The position numbers were made by a program, and so were the translations under genes. From positions 1 to 64,000 of the IMG/VR virus record IMGVR_UViG_3300021962_000040: a stretch of 64,000 nucleotides of DNA. One strand, given 5' to 3'. Positions 15,311 to 22,244 of the stretch are shown piece by piece (position 1 is the first letter of the stretch; every line of letters begins with the position of its first letter). The DNA is from a virus. The notes beneath the pieces were generated by a model, which made no database searches, was not told where the DNA came from, and saw only the letters and a program-made list of their open reading frames with translations.

Positions 15311-15901
15311 TTAAAGTTCAAATGTATCTTCTAGATCATCTACAATAACTTCTTCTACTGCATCATCAACTTCTTCAACGTCATTTGAATCATCTTTCAA
15401 ATCAAATGCTTCTTGAATAGTTGCTGTTGCTACTGCAGAAACTTTGTTGATATTAGAAGTAGCACCATTTGCACTACGGATTGCATCAACATTGTTATGT
15501 TGTACAAACTCATCTTGTTCACTTGGATCAGCTGTATAATAAGTGATTCTATAAATAGGCTCACCATAGATACAACATACAATTCCTGTGTCACCAGCAA
15601 TCTTTAAGTGCTGATCAGGATTTTCTTCACTGAATGGAGTGGTAGATTCTTTAACTACAATCTTACCTGGAAGTTCCATTCCCTTGGTAAAACCAAACAT
15701 TTTCAATTCTTCCATTTTACCTTTAAGAAGAGTTGTCATCTTTTGAGTTTTTAACCAACCTACATTCTTAAGATTAGCAGGATTAGATTGAATCATTGTG
15801 CGTGATTGTTGTAAGACTACAAAACCATACTCAGGATTGTTTTTGCTTTGGCGGATAACCATACCGTTATCATCAGCCAATACTGTTACTGGGCTGTACA
15901 T
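15311..15901 (-). CDS. Acidic-tailed protein, possible ssDNA-binding/OB-fold
   Basis: 196 residues. A beta-rich body (VTVLADDNGMVIRQSKNNPEYGFVVLQQ; MELPGKIVVKES; AGDTGIVCCIYGEPIYRITYY) is followed by a long acidic tail ending VDDLEDTFEL. The ending resembles the acidic-hydrophobic tip of SSB proteins and of the 221-aa SSB-like protein at 5536. Second SSB, or a clamp/transcription partner, are options. It forms its own unit, with a terminator behind it and a probable promoter in the gap before 15928-16212. Confidence 0.7.
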   Translation of the reverse strand: MYSPVTVLADDNGMVIRQSKNNPEYGFVVLQQSRTMIQSNPANLKNVGWLKTQKMTTLLKGKMEELKMFGFTKGMELPGKIVVKESTTPFSEENPDQHLKIAGDTGIVCCIYGEPIYRITYYTADPSEQDEFVQHNNVDAIRSANGATSNINKVSAVATATIQEAFDLKDDSNDVEEVDDAVEEVIVDDLEDTFEL

Positions 15902-15927
15902 GTTTTTTAAAATTTTAAGTGAATTGA

Positions 15928-16212
15928 TTAAATGAAATCCCCTTCATCTTCGGGGAAATAGTATGGGTCAACCCTATTACTTAGAAGATCTATATCATCT
16001 TCTGATAGAAAAACTTCTTCTTCTTCTTGACTTATATCTTCCAATGCTATTTCAACATTTTTAGAAGAGTACAGGTTGTAAAAGGGGTTAACACAATCTT
16101 TAGTATAGGCAATACCTAATGAATTCAAATCTTGAATGTCTTGGTCAGTCATATCAAGATATTGTTCAACTGAGAGCTCAATTATACGTCCATTAGGAAG
16201 CTGTAAAATCAT
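15928..16212 (-). CDS. Hypothetical acidic protein, 94 aa
   Basis: 94 residues, very acidic (EDISQEEEEVFLSEDDIDLLSN). First gene after a strong Bacteroidota-type promoter at 16235-16264, with a 22-nt leader region before the ATG. Acidic early phage proteins of this size are often DNA mimics or inhibitors of host factors; there is no motif to prove it. Confidence 0.7.
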   Translation of the reverse strand: MILQLPNGRIIELSVEQYLDMTDQDIQDLNSLGIAYTKDCVNPFYNLYSSKNVEIALEDISQEEEEVFLSEDDIDLLSNRVDPYYFPEDEGDFI

Positions 16213-16234
16213 TTTGACTAATGATAAATTAGAT

Positions 16235-16264
16235 CAAATATATAATTTTACTAATTGAATTCAA
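16235..16264 (-). promoter_or_regulatory. Bacteroidota-type promoter
   Basis: On the minus strand TTG (plus-strand CAA at 16262-16264), 19 nt, then TATATTTG (plus-strand 16235-16242). Both boxes and spacing match the Bacteroidota housekeeping promoter consensus. It lies in a 106-nt gap, 23 nt upstream of the 94-aa gene. Confidence 0.7.
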
Positions 16265-16318
16265 GCTGTTACATTAAAATATTACATGAGACTTGTAAAA
16301 TAATTAGCATTAATATAG

Positions 16319-16582
16319 CTATCTCAATATTAATAATTTACCTTTTCTGGTTAAATAACCTTTAGTTTTTAGTTCTTTGATGTATGCAGATACTTGAGAT
16401 ACACTTTTATCACTTATATCCGCCAGTGTACTTAAAGACGGAAAGCATTCTCTTTGCTTGTTTGCATATGTACTAAGTATGGCATACAATCCTTTTGCTT
16501 GTAAACTAAGATCAGGGTCTGTCATTATATCTTTTGAAACTATACCAAAGCTATGGCTTTTTTTGAACATATTGTTCAGCAA
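16319..16582 (-). CDS. Winged-helix (HTH_36-like) DNA-binding protein
   Basis: 87 residues. It carries a winged-helix pattern typical of HTH_36/RepA-N-type proteins: DPDLSLQAKGLYAILSTYANKQRECFPSLSTLADISDKSVSQVSAYIKEL followed by KGYLTRKG (the wing); I list it in pieces: LSLQAKGLYAIL, CFPSLSTLADI, SVSQVSAYIKELK. Probable transcription or replication regulator. The Met at 16570 is an alternative start. It overlaps the upstream small ORF. Confidence 0.8.
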   Translation of the reverse strand: MLNNMFKKSHSFGIVSKDIMTDPDLSLQAKGLYAILSTYANKQRECFPSLSTLADISDKSVSQVSAYIKELKTKGYLTRKGKLLILR

Positions 16583-16700
16583 TTAAACTAAAGGCTTTGT
16601 TGAAGTCTTCTTCTGCAATTAGTTCCGGGTTATCCCAATTATACTTGGTAGACATCCATCTACCAAATGTGGGAATTAATACATCATTCACTGATGTCAT
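16551..16700 (-). CDS. Small hypothetical protein, 49 aa
   Basis: 49 residues starting MTSVNDVLIPTFGRW from the ATG at 16700, inside the end of the 168-aa gene (17-nt overlap, different frame). A longer frame opens at 16790 but its extra residues lie wholly over the upstream gene. The C-terminus overlaps the winged-helix gene by about 20-30 nt. Function unknown. Confidence 0.55.
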   Translation of the reverse strand: MTSVNDVLIPTFGRWMSTKYNWDNPELIAEEDFNKAFSLIAEQYVQKKP

Positions 16701-17190
16701 CTTCTTCAAGGTCAGATACTCTTTCAAGTGCTCTGTCAATAACTCTGGGGATATATGTGCCATTGTAATGAGGGATTTGAGATTTTTCAATTTTAATCAT
16801 CTCAAATATACTCAAACTATGCTCATATGGTGTTTCTTCCCCATAAAAAAGATTACATTTCATGCTATGATGGTAACAATCATGTTCATTATGCCAGTCA
16901 TTACTCTTTATGACTTGGCCAAAAACATAACCATCTTCAATAAGTCCAAGATCAATAAGCCTATCTTCAAAGAAGTGTTTGCTCTTATGACCATATGGGA
17001 CTTTCACTTTGAAATAATCATTAGGCTCAAAAATGGATATCCTATCCTCTGTAAGCAGCATGTTGATTATACCATTTAGAACATCTGATGTAGAATTACT
17101 GACAATGAGATTGGCAATTTGATCTGATACAGGAGATTTAAGATGTCTTTGAATGAACTTTGCTATCACTGGTTTACTAATCTGTACCAT
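16684..17190 (-). CDS. Hypothetical protein, 168 aa
   Basis: 168 residues: a helical N-terminal domain (PVIAKFIQRHLKSPVSDQIANLIV) and a His/Cys-rich middle (HNEHDCYHHSMKCNLFYGEE) that might bind metal, with an acidic end (DLEEDDISE). Overlaps the 80-aa gene upstream by 14 nt. No recognised family. Confidence 0.7.
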   Translation of the reverse strand: MVQISKPVIAKFIQRHLKSPVSDQIANLIVSNSTSDVLNGIINMLLTEDRISIFEPNDYFKVKVPYGHKSKHFFEDRLIDLGLIEDGYVFGQVIKSNDWHNEHDCYHHSMKCNLFYGEETPYEHSLSIFEMIKIEKSQIPHYNGTYIPRVIDRALERVSDLEEDDISE

Positions 17191-17419
17191 TTAGTGTTTG
17201 TTTTAATAATTTCAACTTACGTTCAGCATTTTCTTTTGCTTCTTTGCTTATAGAGCTTGTTGTTAAGACAAAGCTTAAGTTCCATTCTTCTCTTGATAGC
17301 TCATTACGGGATAAACCCCTGAGCCATTGCATGTATTCTTGGTCTGTCATATAAAGATTTATGAATAGAGACGGGCTGGTTTCCCACTTACGCCATAAGG
17401 ACCCATCAGTATTCTCCAC
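17177..17419 (-). CDS. Hypothetical protein, 80 aa
   Basis: 80 residues beginning MENTDGSLWRKWETSP. Contains a helical, charged C-terminal half (SKEAKENAERKLKLLKQTLNG). Preceded by an 81-nt gap with a perfect 14-nt palindrome at 17483-17496, so its transcription may be regulated separately. Function unknown. Confidence 0.65.
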   Translation of the reverse strand: MENTDGSLWRKWETSPSLFINLYMTDQEYMQWLRGLSRNELSREEWNLSFVLTTSSISKEAKENAERKLKLLKQTLNGTD

Positions 17420-17482
17420 TTACCAAACCATAGCTATATACTACTACTGTTATATAGTAATATATTCCTGGTACTGTTAGTA

Positions 17483-17496
17483 TCCGGTATACCGGA
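17483..17496. promoter_or_regulatory. Perfect 14-nt palindrome TCCGGTATACCGGA
   Basis: TCCGGTATACCGGA is a perfect inverted repeat in the AT-rich gap between the 198-aa and 80-aa genes. No T-run follows on either strand, so an operator or small RNA hairpin is more likely than a terminator. Confidence 0.5.
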
Positions 17497-17500
17497 AACT

Positions 17501-18097
17501 TCAGACATAGTTATTGATATTGATTAGCACAGATCCATCAATGGAAAAATCTAAATGTTCCTTGATAAGTACTTGTGAATCTTCATTTTTAACTTGTCTG
17601 ATAATACTTTTAATTTGCTCAGCATCCATCTTTTTAAAAGAATCCATGAATCTTTTATAAGGTTTCATTATCTCATGCTTTTGCTCAATCATGTGATATG
17701 TACTTAAAAAAGCTAGACCTTCTCTTTTTGTATTGACAGATACCGTGTACTCATAAGGATTGTAAAAACTTATTGAGAACAAATAATCCTTATCATATTC
17801 ATACATCAGGATATGATCATACTTATATGCATAAGAACTATGTACATAAGTCTTACTAACCATTTGAAGTTTATTCATTAACCACTTTGGTGTCTTGTAT
17901 GTTAATGTAAACTTTAGTTGTGTATGATTTTTGTCAATAAAATAAGACTGTGAGAGTGAATAATTAAAGAATTTTGTCCAAATACTTATAATATTATTCT
18001 CACGATCTGCTGAAATATTACTTTCATTCATACACCGTGGTCCATAATTCTTTATCCTTACAAGTGTTGCTTGCTTATTCCCCTCTTTTATCTTCAT
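17501..18097 (-). CDS. Hypothetical protein, 198 aa
   Basis: 198 residues rich in Tyr, Ser and Asn with alternating beta-type segments (YLFSISFYNPYEYTVSVNTK) and a helical C-terminal third (MDAEQIKSIIRQVKNED). It overlaps the two-helix membrane protein gene by 4 nt. No recognised family. Confidence 0.65.
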   Translation of the reverse strand: MKIKEGNKQATLVRIKNYGPRCMNESNISADRENNIISIWTKFFNYSLSQSYFIDKNHTQLKFTLTYKTPKWLMNKLQMVSKTYVHSSYAYKYDHILMYEYDKDYLFSISFYNPYEYTVSVNTKREGLAFLSTYHMIEQKHEIMKPYKRFMDSFKKMDAEQIKSIIRQVKNEDSQVLIKEHLDFSIDGSVLININNYV

Positions 18098-18399
18098 TTC
18101 ATACCAATTTCAATGTGAAAACAAAGAATTAGTAATTGAACTGAGGGATCAACACGATTATATGCACCAAAGAATCCAAATGCTGGTACAATAGCACCTC
18201 TAAACTTTGGTTTAGGCATTCTAATCATCAATGCAACAATGGCTAACAACATAGCAACTAACAGGAATACTGCTAAACTTGGTGCAAACCAAATCTGTGC
18301 TTTAAATAGACTTACAATAAATGTACTGTAAAGTATGGGCAATGCTAATACTATGGCTGCTTTTGCTAAGAAGCCACAAAAAATTTTGTGTTTGTTCAT
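18094..18399 (-). CDS. Putative membrane protein, two TM helices
   Basis: 101 residues. TM1 about 12-30 (LAKAAIVLALPILYSTFIVSL is one helix), TM2 about 38-58 (APSLAVFLLVAMLLAIVALMI, shown in part), a basic stretch RMPKPKFRG, then a weakly hydrophobic end. Early-region phage membrane proteins of this size are usually host-envelope effectors; a holin is possible but the endolysin is in the other arm. Confidence 0.65.
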   Translation of the reverse strand: MNKHKIFCGFLAKAAIVLALPILYSTFIVSLFKAQIWFAPSLAVFLLVAMLLAIVALMIRMPKPKFRGAIVPAFGFFGAYNRVDPSVQLLILCFHIEIGMK

Positions 18400-18400
18400 C

Positions 18401-18550
18401 TTATTCTAATTTAATGGGTTTTCTACCTGTTCCGTCATCAGCATAGATAACAGTGTTTTCATCTTTTCTAACAATTGCTACATTAAGAGAAGCGGTAATA
18501 AATTCTTTACCGCCTCTCATGTAGTAATAAACAAAAGTTTCTTCAATCAT
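18401..18550 (-). CDS. 49-aa hypothetical protein
   Basis: Frame from the ATG at 18550 (ATGATTGA overlap with the stop of the 92-aa gene) to a TAA at 18401, one base before the next gene's ATG. Sequence starts MIEETFVYYYMRGGKEFIT and is beta-like throughout. The exact fit into the gap supports it. Confidence 0.65.
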   Translation of the reverse strand: MIEETFVYYYMRGGKEFITASLNVAIVRKDENTVIYADDGTGRKPIKLE

Positions 18551-18821
18551 AACTTGTGCAATAGTTTAAGTAATCATCATCATCTCTATCCTGAATTTCA
18601 GCTGCATCATGCATAACTGCTAATTCAAGTAGTTCATCATTCTCTTGTAACTCATCTTGTATTTCTTCATTAGATGGAAATGATACATCTTTAGTAAATA
18701 ATCTTAAAGGTACATCCTGTCCATCAAAGAACCAAGTATAAGTAGCATTTCTAAACAATGCTAGTCCTATCATGTTATCACATGACACGAACATATCTGG
18801 TTTTAGGATTAGAACTTTCAT
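18543..18821 (-). CDS. Hypothetical protein, 92 aa
   Basis: 92 residues, acidic C-terminal half (NEEIQDELQENDELLEL; QDRDDDDYLNYC). Coupled by short overlaps to genes on both sides. No recognised domain. Confidence 0.65.
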   Translation of the reverse strand: MKVLILKPDMFVSCDNMIGLALFRNATYTWFFDGQDVPLRLFTKDVSFPSNEEIQDELQENDELLELAVMHDAAEIQDRDDDDYLNYCTSYD

Positions 18822-19045
18822 AGTCTGTTTTTTGTGTTAAGACCTTCTTCTAATTCTGATTCTTCTTGCCACCAGATGGCAATTCCAATTAGTGCTACCA
18901 TATAGGCAACTTGTGCAGCAATAGCCCATATGCTCCATTCAGAGATTGGGTGTGCAAATACACTTCCTAGGGTAATCATACCCTCCATGAATAGACCAAC
19001 TAACCATACTGTGGCTAGTTTAGTCATGAATTTAACTTTCTTCAT
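18818..19045 (-). CDS. Small two-TM membrane protein, holin-like layout
   Basis: 75 residues: basic N-terminus (MKKVKFMTK), TM1 around 10-30 (LATVWLVGLFMEGMITLGSVF in part), TM2 around 41-60 (AAQVAYMVALIGIAIWW), then an acidic tail (EESELEEG). Size and topology resemble class II holins, but it is 3 kb away from and opposite to the endolysin, so the call stays structural. Confidence 0.65.
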   Translation of the reverse strand: MKKVKFMTKLATVWLVGLFMEGMITLGSVFAHPISEWSIWAIAAQVAYMVALIGIAIWWQEESELEEGLNTKNRL

Positions 19046-19104
19046 CTTGATTTGGTTTTAAGTGGGGTTTGTTTTTGGTTTTTCTTGTATACTTTTTTTT
19101 GTTT

Positions 19105-19269
19105 TTATACACGTTGGGCCGTGTTGCCATTCTGATTTCCTGAATTGTTAGTTCTATCTTTTTCATCTTCATAACATTGTTGGCAGATGTGAACTTCATC
19201 ACAACTACAAGTTAATTCTGGGGATATGCTATAAAGCATAAACATATCCATTGCGTCTTCATACAGCAT
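19105..19269 (-). CDS. 54-aa hypothetical protein with Cys pairs
   Basis: Frame from the ATG at 19269, two bases after the upstream stop, to a TAA at 19105. It reads MLYEDAMDMFMLYSISPEL, then CSCDEVHICQQC and a polar Asn-rich tail. The CxC and CxxC pairs could bind zinc. Fits the gap tightly. Confidence 0.65.
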   Translation of the reverse strand: MLYEDAMDMFMLYSISPELTCSCDEVHICQQCYEDEKDRTNNSGNQNGNTAQRV

Positions 19270-19271
19270 AA

Positions 19272-19502
19272 TTATCCATTTAAGATTTCAATTTCCTTTT
19301 TAACGAGTGCATCAGTAACTTCCTTCTGCATCTTACATGTGTATTCATAAAGCTCAACAAAGTAATAAACATCACATCCGGCTTCATCTATGCACACTTG
19401 ATTGATCTTGTCCATCACCGATTGTAATTCAGCTAGTCTCTTATCTTCACGATTCTTAATCATTTCAAGTGTCATAAAATTTAATTCATCTAATAGTTTC
19501 AT
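19272..19502 (-). CDS. Hypothetical helical protein, 76 aa
   Basis: 76 residues, a single long amphipathic helix region (LLDELNFMTLEMIKNREDKRLAELQSVM, in part) with a Cys-bearing turn (CIDEAGCDVYYF). It is the first ORF after the large structured RNA region, so its leader may be part of that RNA. Function unknown. Confidence 0.7.
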   Translation of the reverse strand: MKLLDELNFMTLEMIKNREDKRLAELQSVMDKINQVCIDEAGCDVYYFVELYEYTCKMQKEVTDALVKKEIEILNG

Positions 19503-20536
19503 ATAAATAGATTTTAATTAATACTGTACCACTCTGTATTTACACGGGCTTGTGACCGTCATTGGCTACATTAGTACAAGGGCTGAGTGTTGACCCTTAT
19601 GGCAATAGTTTTAGAATGTTTCCATCCTTTACACACACCAACATTACTGCAGGTATATTGCACGTTCACAGATTTAGATGTCTGCCATCACTACCTTGAG
19701 AGTTATAGTTTCATTTTCACACCAACTTCCTTGCGGGATTCACAGGCTGCCACCTGTTAGATAGATACTACTCACTCTACTTACTATCTGTCTTGCGGAC
19801 GTCAAGTCTGTACATATTTCAGTACAATAAGAACATTGTGTTCCCAAGGTCCAAGAAGGATTTTGCTTTGTCATATTAGTTATGGGATACAACCCTAAGT
19901 TAATAAGAAAAGGATGGATGAAGGAAGTTCTCCTTGGTTGTATAACATGCTTGCTTTTGACAAGTTTAGTTACCAACTCCCTTCTACTTTCAGCGGCCAG
20001 GCTTACTCATTGATTACAATTACTCACGACACGGTATTTCTACCAGCATCTTCACTGTAAACTAATAACAGATCCCCAATTGGCGGTTGGTACTACTGTT
20101 ATCTAACCATACACTTATTACGCTTTCACGCTCAACACCATTTCCATCTGGTGTCTACAACTCTCTTACCCTGTAGGGCCATTCCAAGTTGCAGAAGTAT
20201 GATTACCTTTCAGTGGCATGCTAATGCATGGCCTGTTCTTTCTTAAGGAACAGACTTTATTCCATCACTGGATTATCCTTTGGTCACGAAGGCTGACCTG
20301 TTGTTTCAGTAACCTGACGAGCAGGCTTAACGTACACACCATGAGTATTTCAACTCTGAGGGTAACAACTTGTATACTTATACAGAGATACATGCTAACC
20401 CATTACGTCTAATGGAGCATATACTCTGGATATACATTTAGGTATATCAGCCTATTGGTCTTGTAACTATACTGGACCAACCCACGCCAGCAGCTTACTG
20501 GATATTTGCCTGGTTAAAGGAAAGGCAACAATACTA
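19503..20536 (-). ncRNA. Candidate giant structured non-coding RNA (about 1 kb)
   Basis: About 1.03 kb with no convincing protein on either strand, unlike the packed surroundings. On the minus strand it is full of perfect stem-loops, for example (plus coordinates): 20429-20448 (7 bp, 6-nt loop), 20233-20253 (6 bp), 20135-20154 (6 bp), 19759-19789 (6 bp), 20401-20414, 20282-20298, 19921-19935, 19578-19598 and 19743-19756 (4-5 bp), plus long-range pairs such as 20067-20071 with 20096-20100. Several loops are GAAA/GCAA-like. Size, phage setting and tRNAs in the same arm recall the giant RNAs GOLLD and ROOL, but I cannot assign a family. No tRNA is seen inside it. Confidence 0.65.
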
Positions 20537-20806
20537 TTATCTGAAGTTATCATATGGACTATGATAAGTTATTTGGTCAGAGCCAGGGATGTACTTCTCA
20601 AAGGTTACATTAGGACCTTGCCAGTAAACCATCTTGCGGGTTATCTGACACCAAAGTCTTGCCATCCAAAGAGTGGGAAATACAAAGACCCGGTAACCTT
20701 TTCTCATATACTGAAGCTTAAGAAACAGTAGAGAGTAAGTATCCCTAGTAGTGATAGACTCATATGTATTATAAGTGGTCACTATGTATGTTTTTTTCTT
20801 GATCAT
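20537..20806 (-). CDS. Hypothetical protein, 89 aa (longer form possible)
   Basis: From the ATG at 20806: MIKKKTYIVTTYNTYESITT, then LLFLKLQYMRKGYRVFVFPTLW in outline and an aromatic C-terminus. Codon choice looks protein-coding. The same frame is open back to an ATG at 21025 (162 aa), adding a hydrophobic segment (LKLLYFLFVCVLLFEW), but that part overlaps RNA hairpins and has less convincing sequence. I prefer the shorter form, with ATAATAATAGAT just upstream of its ATG. Confidence 0.5.
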   Translation of the reverse strand: MIKKKTYIVTTYNTYESITTRDTYSLLFLKLQYMRKGYRVFVFPTLWMARLWCQITRKMVYWQGPNVTFEKYIPGSDQITYHSPYDNFR

Positions 20807-21020
20807 AGCTATATCTATTATTATGGTGAGACAAGTGGAATGATAGGTTTGATTGTGGTAATATGCGGGGTATTTGGCCACCCACTCAAACAGTAACACA
20901 CAAACAAATAAAAAATAAAGCAGTTTTAACTGGTGCTTAGCAGGTAAGTGGTCCTCTTGTACAGATTCATCCGCTATCAACTGGTGAATGTGTATGCAAG
21001 GTGTGTGCAAGGTGGAACAA

Positions 21021-21103
21021 AGCATAGTTAACTTATCTGCAAGTAACTATGCTCAGTTCCTTCTGGGTTCAACTGGGTTTCCCCAGTTCCTGCTTTAGGC
21101 AGG
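21021..21103 (-). ncRNA. Three consecutive perfect hairpins after the 112-aa gene
   Basis: Minus-strand RNA order: CCTGC/GCAGG with the gene's own stop codon in the loop (21089-21103); AACTGGG/CCCAGTT closed by a GAAA tetraloop (21071-21088); and a 10-bp perfect stem AGCATAGTTA/TAACTATGCT with a 13-nt loop (21021-21053). No T-run follows, so this looks like a structured RNA or processing/stability element, perhaps the 5' part of the larger RNA region. Confidence 0.6.
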
Positions 21104-21433
21104 TTCTACCCAGAAGAGGCCTTCTAGTGCCTCCCCAGTTTCACGGTTGACAACAGGATTGTTGCTCAATTGGAAACCTGGGATTTCATCCCCTACATTA
21201 AGTTTGCTTTGCAAGCCTTTAATGGTGGGATGATTGGCTTTCATTGACTCACCGGTCTTTGGATCGGTTAAGGCAAGGATGCCAAAGCTGAGATTCTGTT
21301 GGTTGCGTGCACCAACTTGGAATCCAGCAATCTCAGCCTTTGCCTGTGTCAAAGGTGCTGAGGAGACAATGATGACAGCACTCTGTGTGTCAGCATTGAC
21401 TTTAATCTTACGGAAGAAAACTGATTTGCTCAT
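21095..21433 (-). CDS. Hypothetical protein, first gene of the leftward arm, 112 aa
   Basis: 112 residues, beta-rich (SAVIIVSSAPLTQAK; GDEIPGFQLSNNPVVNRETGE; LEGLFWVEPA). A GDEIPGF segment is vaguely like MELPGKI of the 196-aa acidic-tailed protein at 15311, so both may share an OB-like fold; this is weak. Its codons are visibly richer in G/C than those of its neighbours. As the leading gene of the leftward transcript, separated from the rest by structured RNA, it is probably highly and early expressed. Confidence 0.75.
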   Translation of the reverse strand: MSKSVFFRKIKVNADTQSAVIIVSSAPLTQAKAEIAGFQVGARNQQNLSFGILALTDPKTGESMKANHPTIKGLQSKLNVGDEIPGFQLSNNPVVNRETGEALEGLFWVEPA

Positions 21434-21623
21434 GGTAAATTATTTTTTTAGGATTAAACTTATGGGGGCCACCCCCCTGTCAAAATTTAGCCGGGGAGCG
21501 GTTCCATAGCACCCCTCAAGAATGCAACACATAAATTGGTTGTAGGTACGGGGGGTATGTGCATCTCTGTAGAAAGATGGGGGGATGGTTGGACGGGGTT
21601 AAAAAATTTGGTATATTAGAAGT
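21434..21623. promoter_or_regulatory. Divergent control region / candidate origin with G/C clusters
   Basis: 190 nt between the two arms. It contains a GGGGG-CCA-CCCCC hairpin near 21463-21477 and four or more G-runs (near 21551-21556, 21580-21586, 21596-21599) in an otherwise AT-rich genome. Both arms must be transcribed outward from here. A replication origin would fit such a divergent, compositionally distinct region, but no iterons were seen. Confidence 0.5.
21607..21618 (+). promoter_or_regulatory. Late-type box TTTGGTATATTA just before an ATG
   Basis: TTTGGTATATTA ends 5 nt before the ATG at 21624. If it is a -10-type element, transcription would start about at the ATG, giving a leaderless mRNA. 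It matches the recurrent GTATATTA boxes of the right arm. Confidence 0.45.
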
Positions 21624-21884
21624 ATGGAGAACCGTATAGAAGAGTACATTGATATTGATAGAGCTTACTATAGTTCCTATAGGATAGTGACTAAGAAGAT
21701 TACCTTTGAGGATCTATTAGATGAGGATAGTGATAAAGGTTATTCCACTCTTCTTATACATGATCCTGAGAAGGAGATCACCCCGGATGTTGTGAATGAC
21801 CTTATAGATTATTTTGTGGGGCTGGAGGAATATGAACTCTGTGCTGAATTAAAAAATATCTTGGATAAAAAAATAATATCCTAA
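21624..21884 (+). CDS. Hypothetical protein, first gene of the rightward arm, 86 aa
   Basis: 86 acidic residues (MENRIEEYIDIDRAYYSSY; FEDLLDEDSDKGYSTLLIHD) with a helical end (GLEEYELCAELKNILDKK) of a kind common in small Bacteroidota proteins. No recognised function. Possibly leaderless (see the box at 21607). Confidence 0.7.
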   Translation: MENRIEEYIDIDRAYYSSYRIVTKKITFEDLLDEDSDKGYSTLLIHDPEKEITPDVVNDLIDYFVGLEEYELCAELKNILDKKIIS

Positions 21885-21909
21885 ACCTTTTTTATTTAAC
21901 TTTTTTTGG

Positions 21910-21917
21910 TATATTTG
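21910..21917 (+). promoter_or_regulatory. -7 box TATATTTG before the 99-aa gene
   Basis: TATATTTG matches the Bacteroidota TAnnTTTG consensus and lies 26 nt before the ATG at 21944, behind a T-rich stretch (CTTTTTTTGG). A -33 TTG is not evident. Confidence 0.5.
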
Positions 21918-21943
21918 TTCTGAACAAATAAAAACCAAAAATC

Positions 21944-22243
21944 ATGGAACAGAATTTTTCTGAACAAGAAGTCCAATTATCTAAAGAACAATTGGCACAA
22001 CGTAGAAAAGAAATCACTGAATTCTACAAGAGTAACATCCAGCATTTGAAAGTACAGAAGGAGTATGAGCAACTCTTAACTGACATTGAAGAGCTCAGAG
22101 CAAAAAGAATGCAGGCTCAGATGTTCCTTGCTCAAGCCTTTGCTGCTGGTAAAGATGAAGAGGTTGAGAAAGCTGAAGCAGATTTTAACAAAGCTATGGC
22201 TGACGTAGAAGAGACTGATGGTCCAACATTAAAACCTATTTAA
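21944..22243 (+). CDS. Coiled-coil hypothetical protein, 99 aa
   Basis: 99 residues, nearly all charged helix: QLSKEQLAQRRKEITEFY, EYEQLLTDIEELRAKRMQAQ, EEVEKAEADFNKAMADVEE. Heptad-like spacing suggests a coiled coil. It is two bases from the endolysin gene, so it could be a lysis accessory or an abundant virion/packaging helper. Function not known. Confidence 0.75.
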   Translation: MEQNFSEQEVQLSKEQLAQRRKEITEFYKSNIQHLKVQKEYEQLLTDIEELRAKRMQAQMFLAQAFAAGKDEEVEKAEADFNKAMADVEETDGPTLKPI

Positions 22244-22244
22244 C

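Noticed and set aside
19740-19976. Minus-strand frame of 78 residues inside the RNA region
   Set aside because: Composition is unlike phage proteins here, it crosses several perfect hairpins, and no coupling to a neighbour exists.
20807-21025. N-terminal extension of the 89-aa gene to 162 residues
   Set aside because: The start codon falls right in the 3' arm region of a 10-bp hairpin and the added residues look partly unlike protein; kept only as an alternative.
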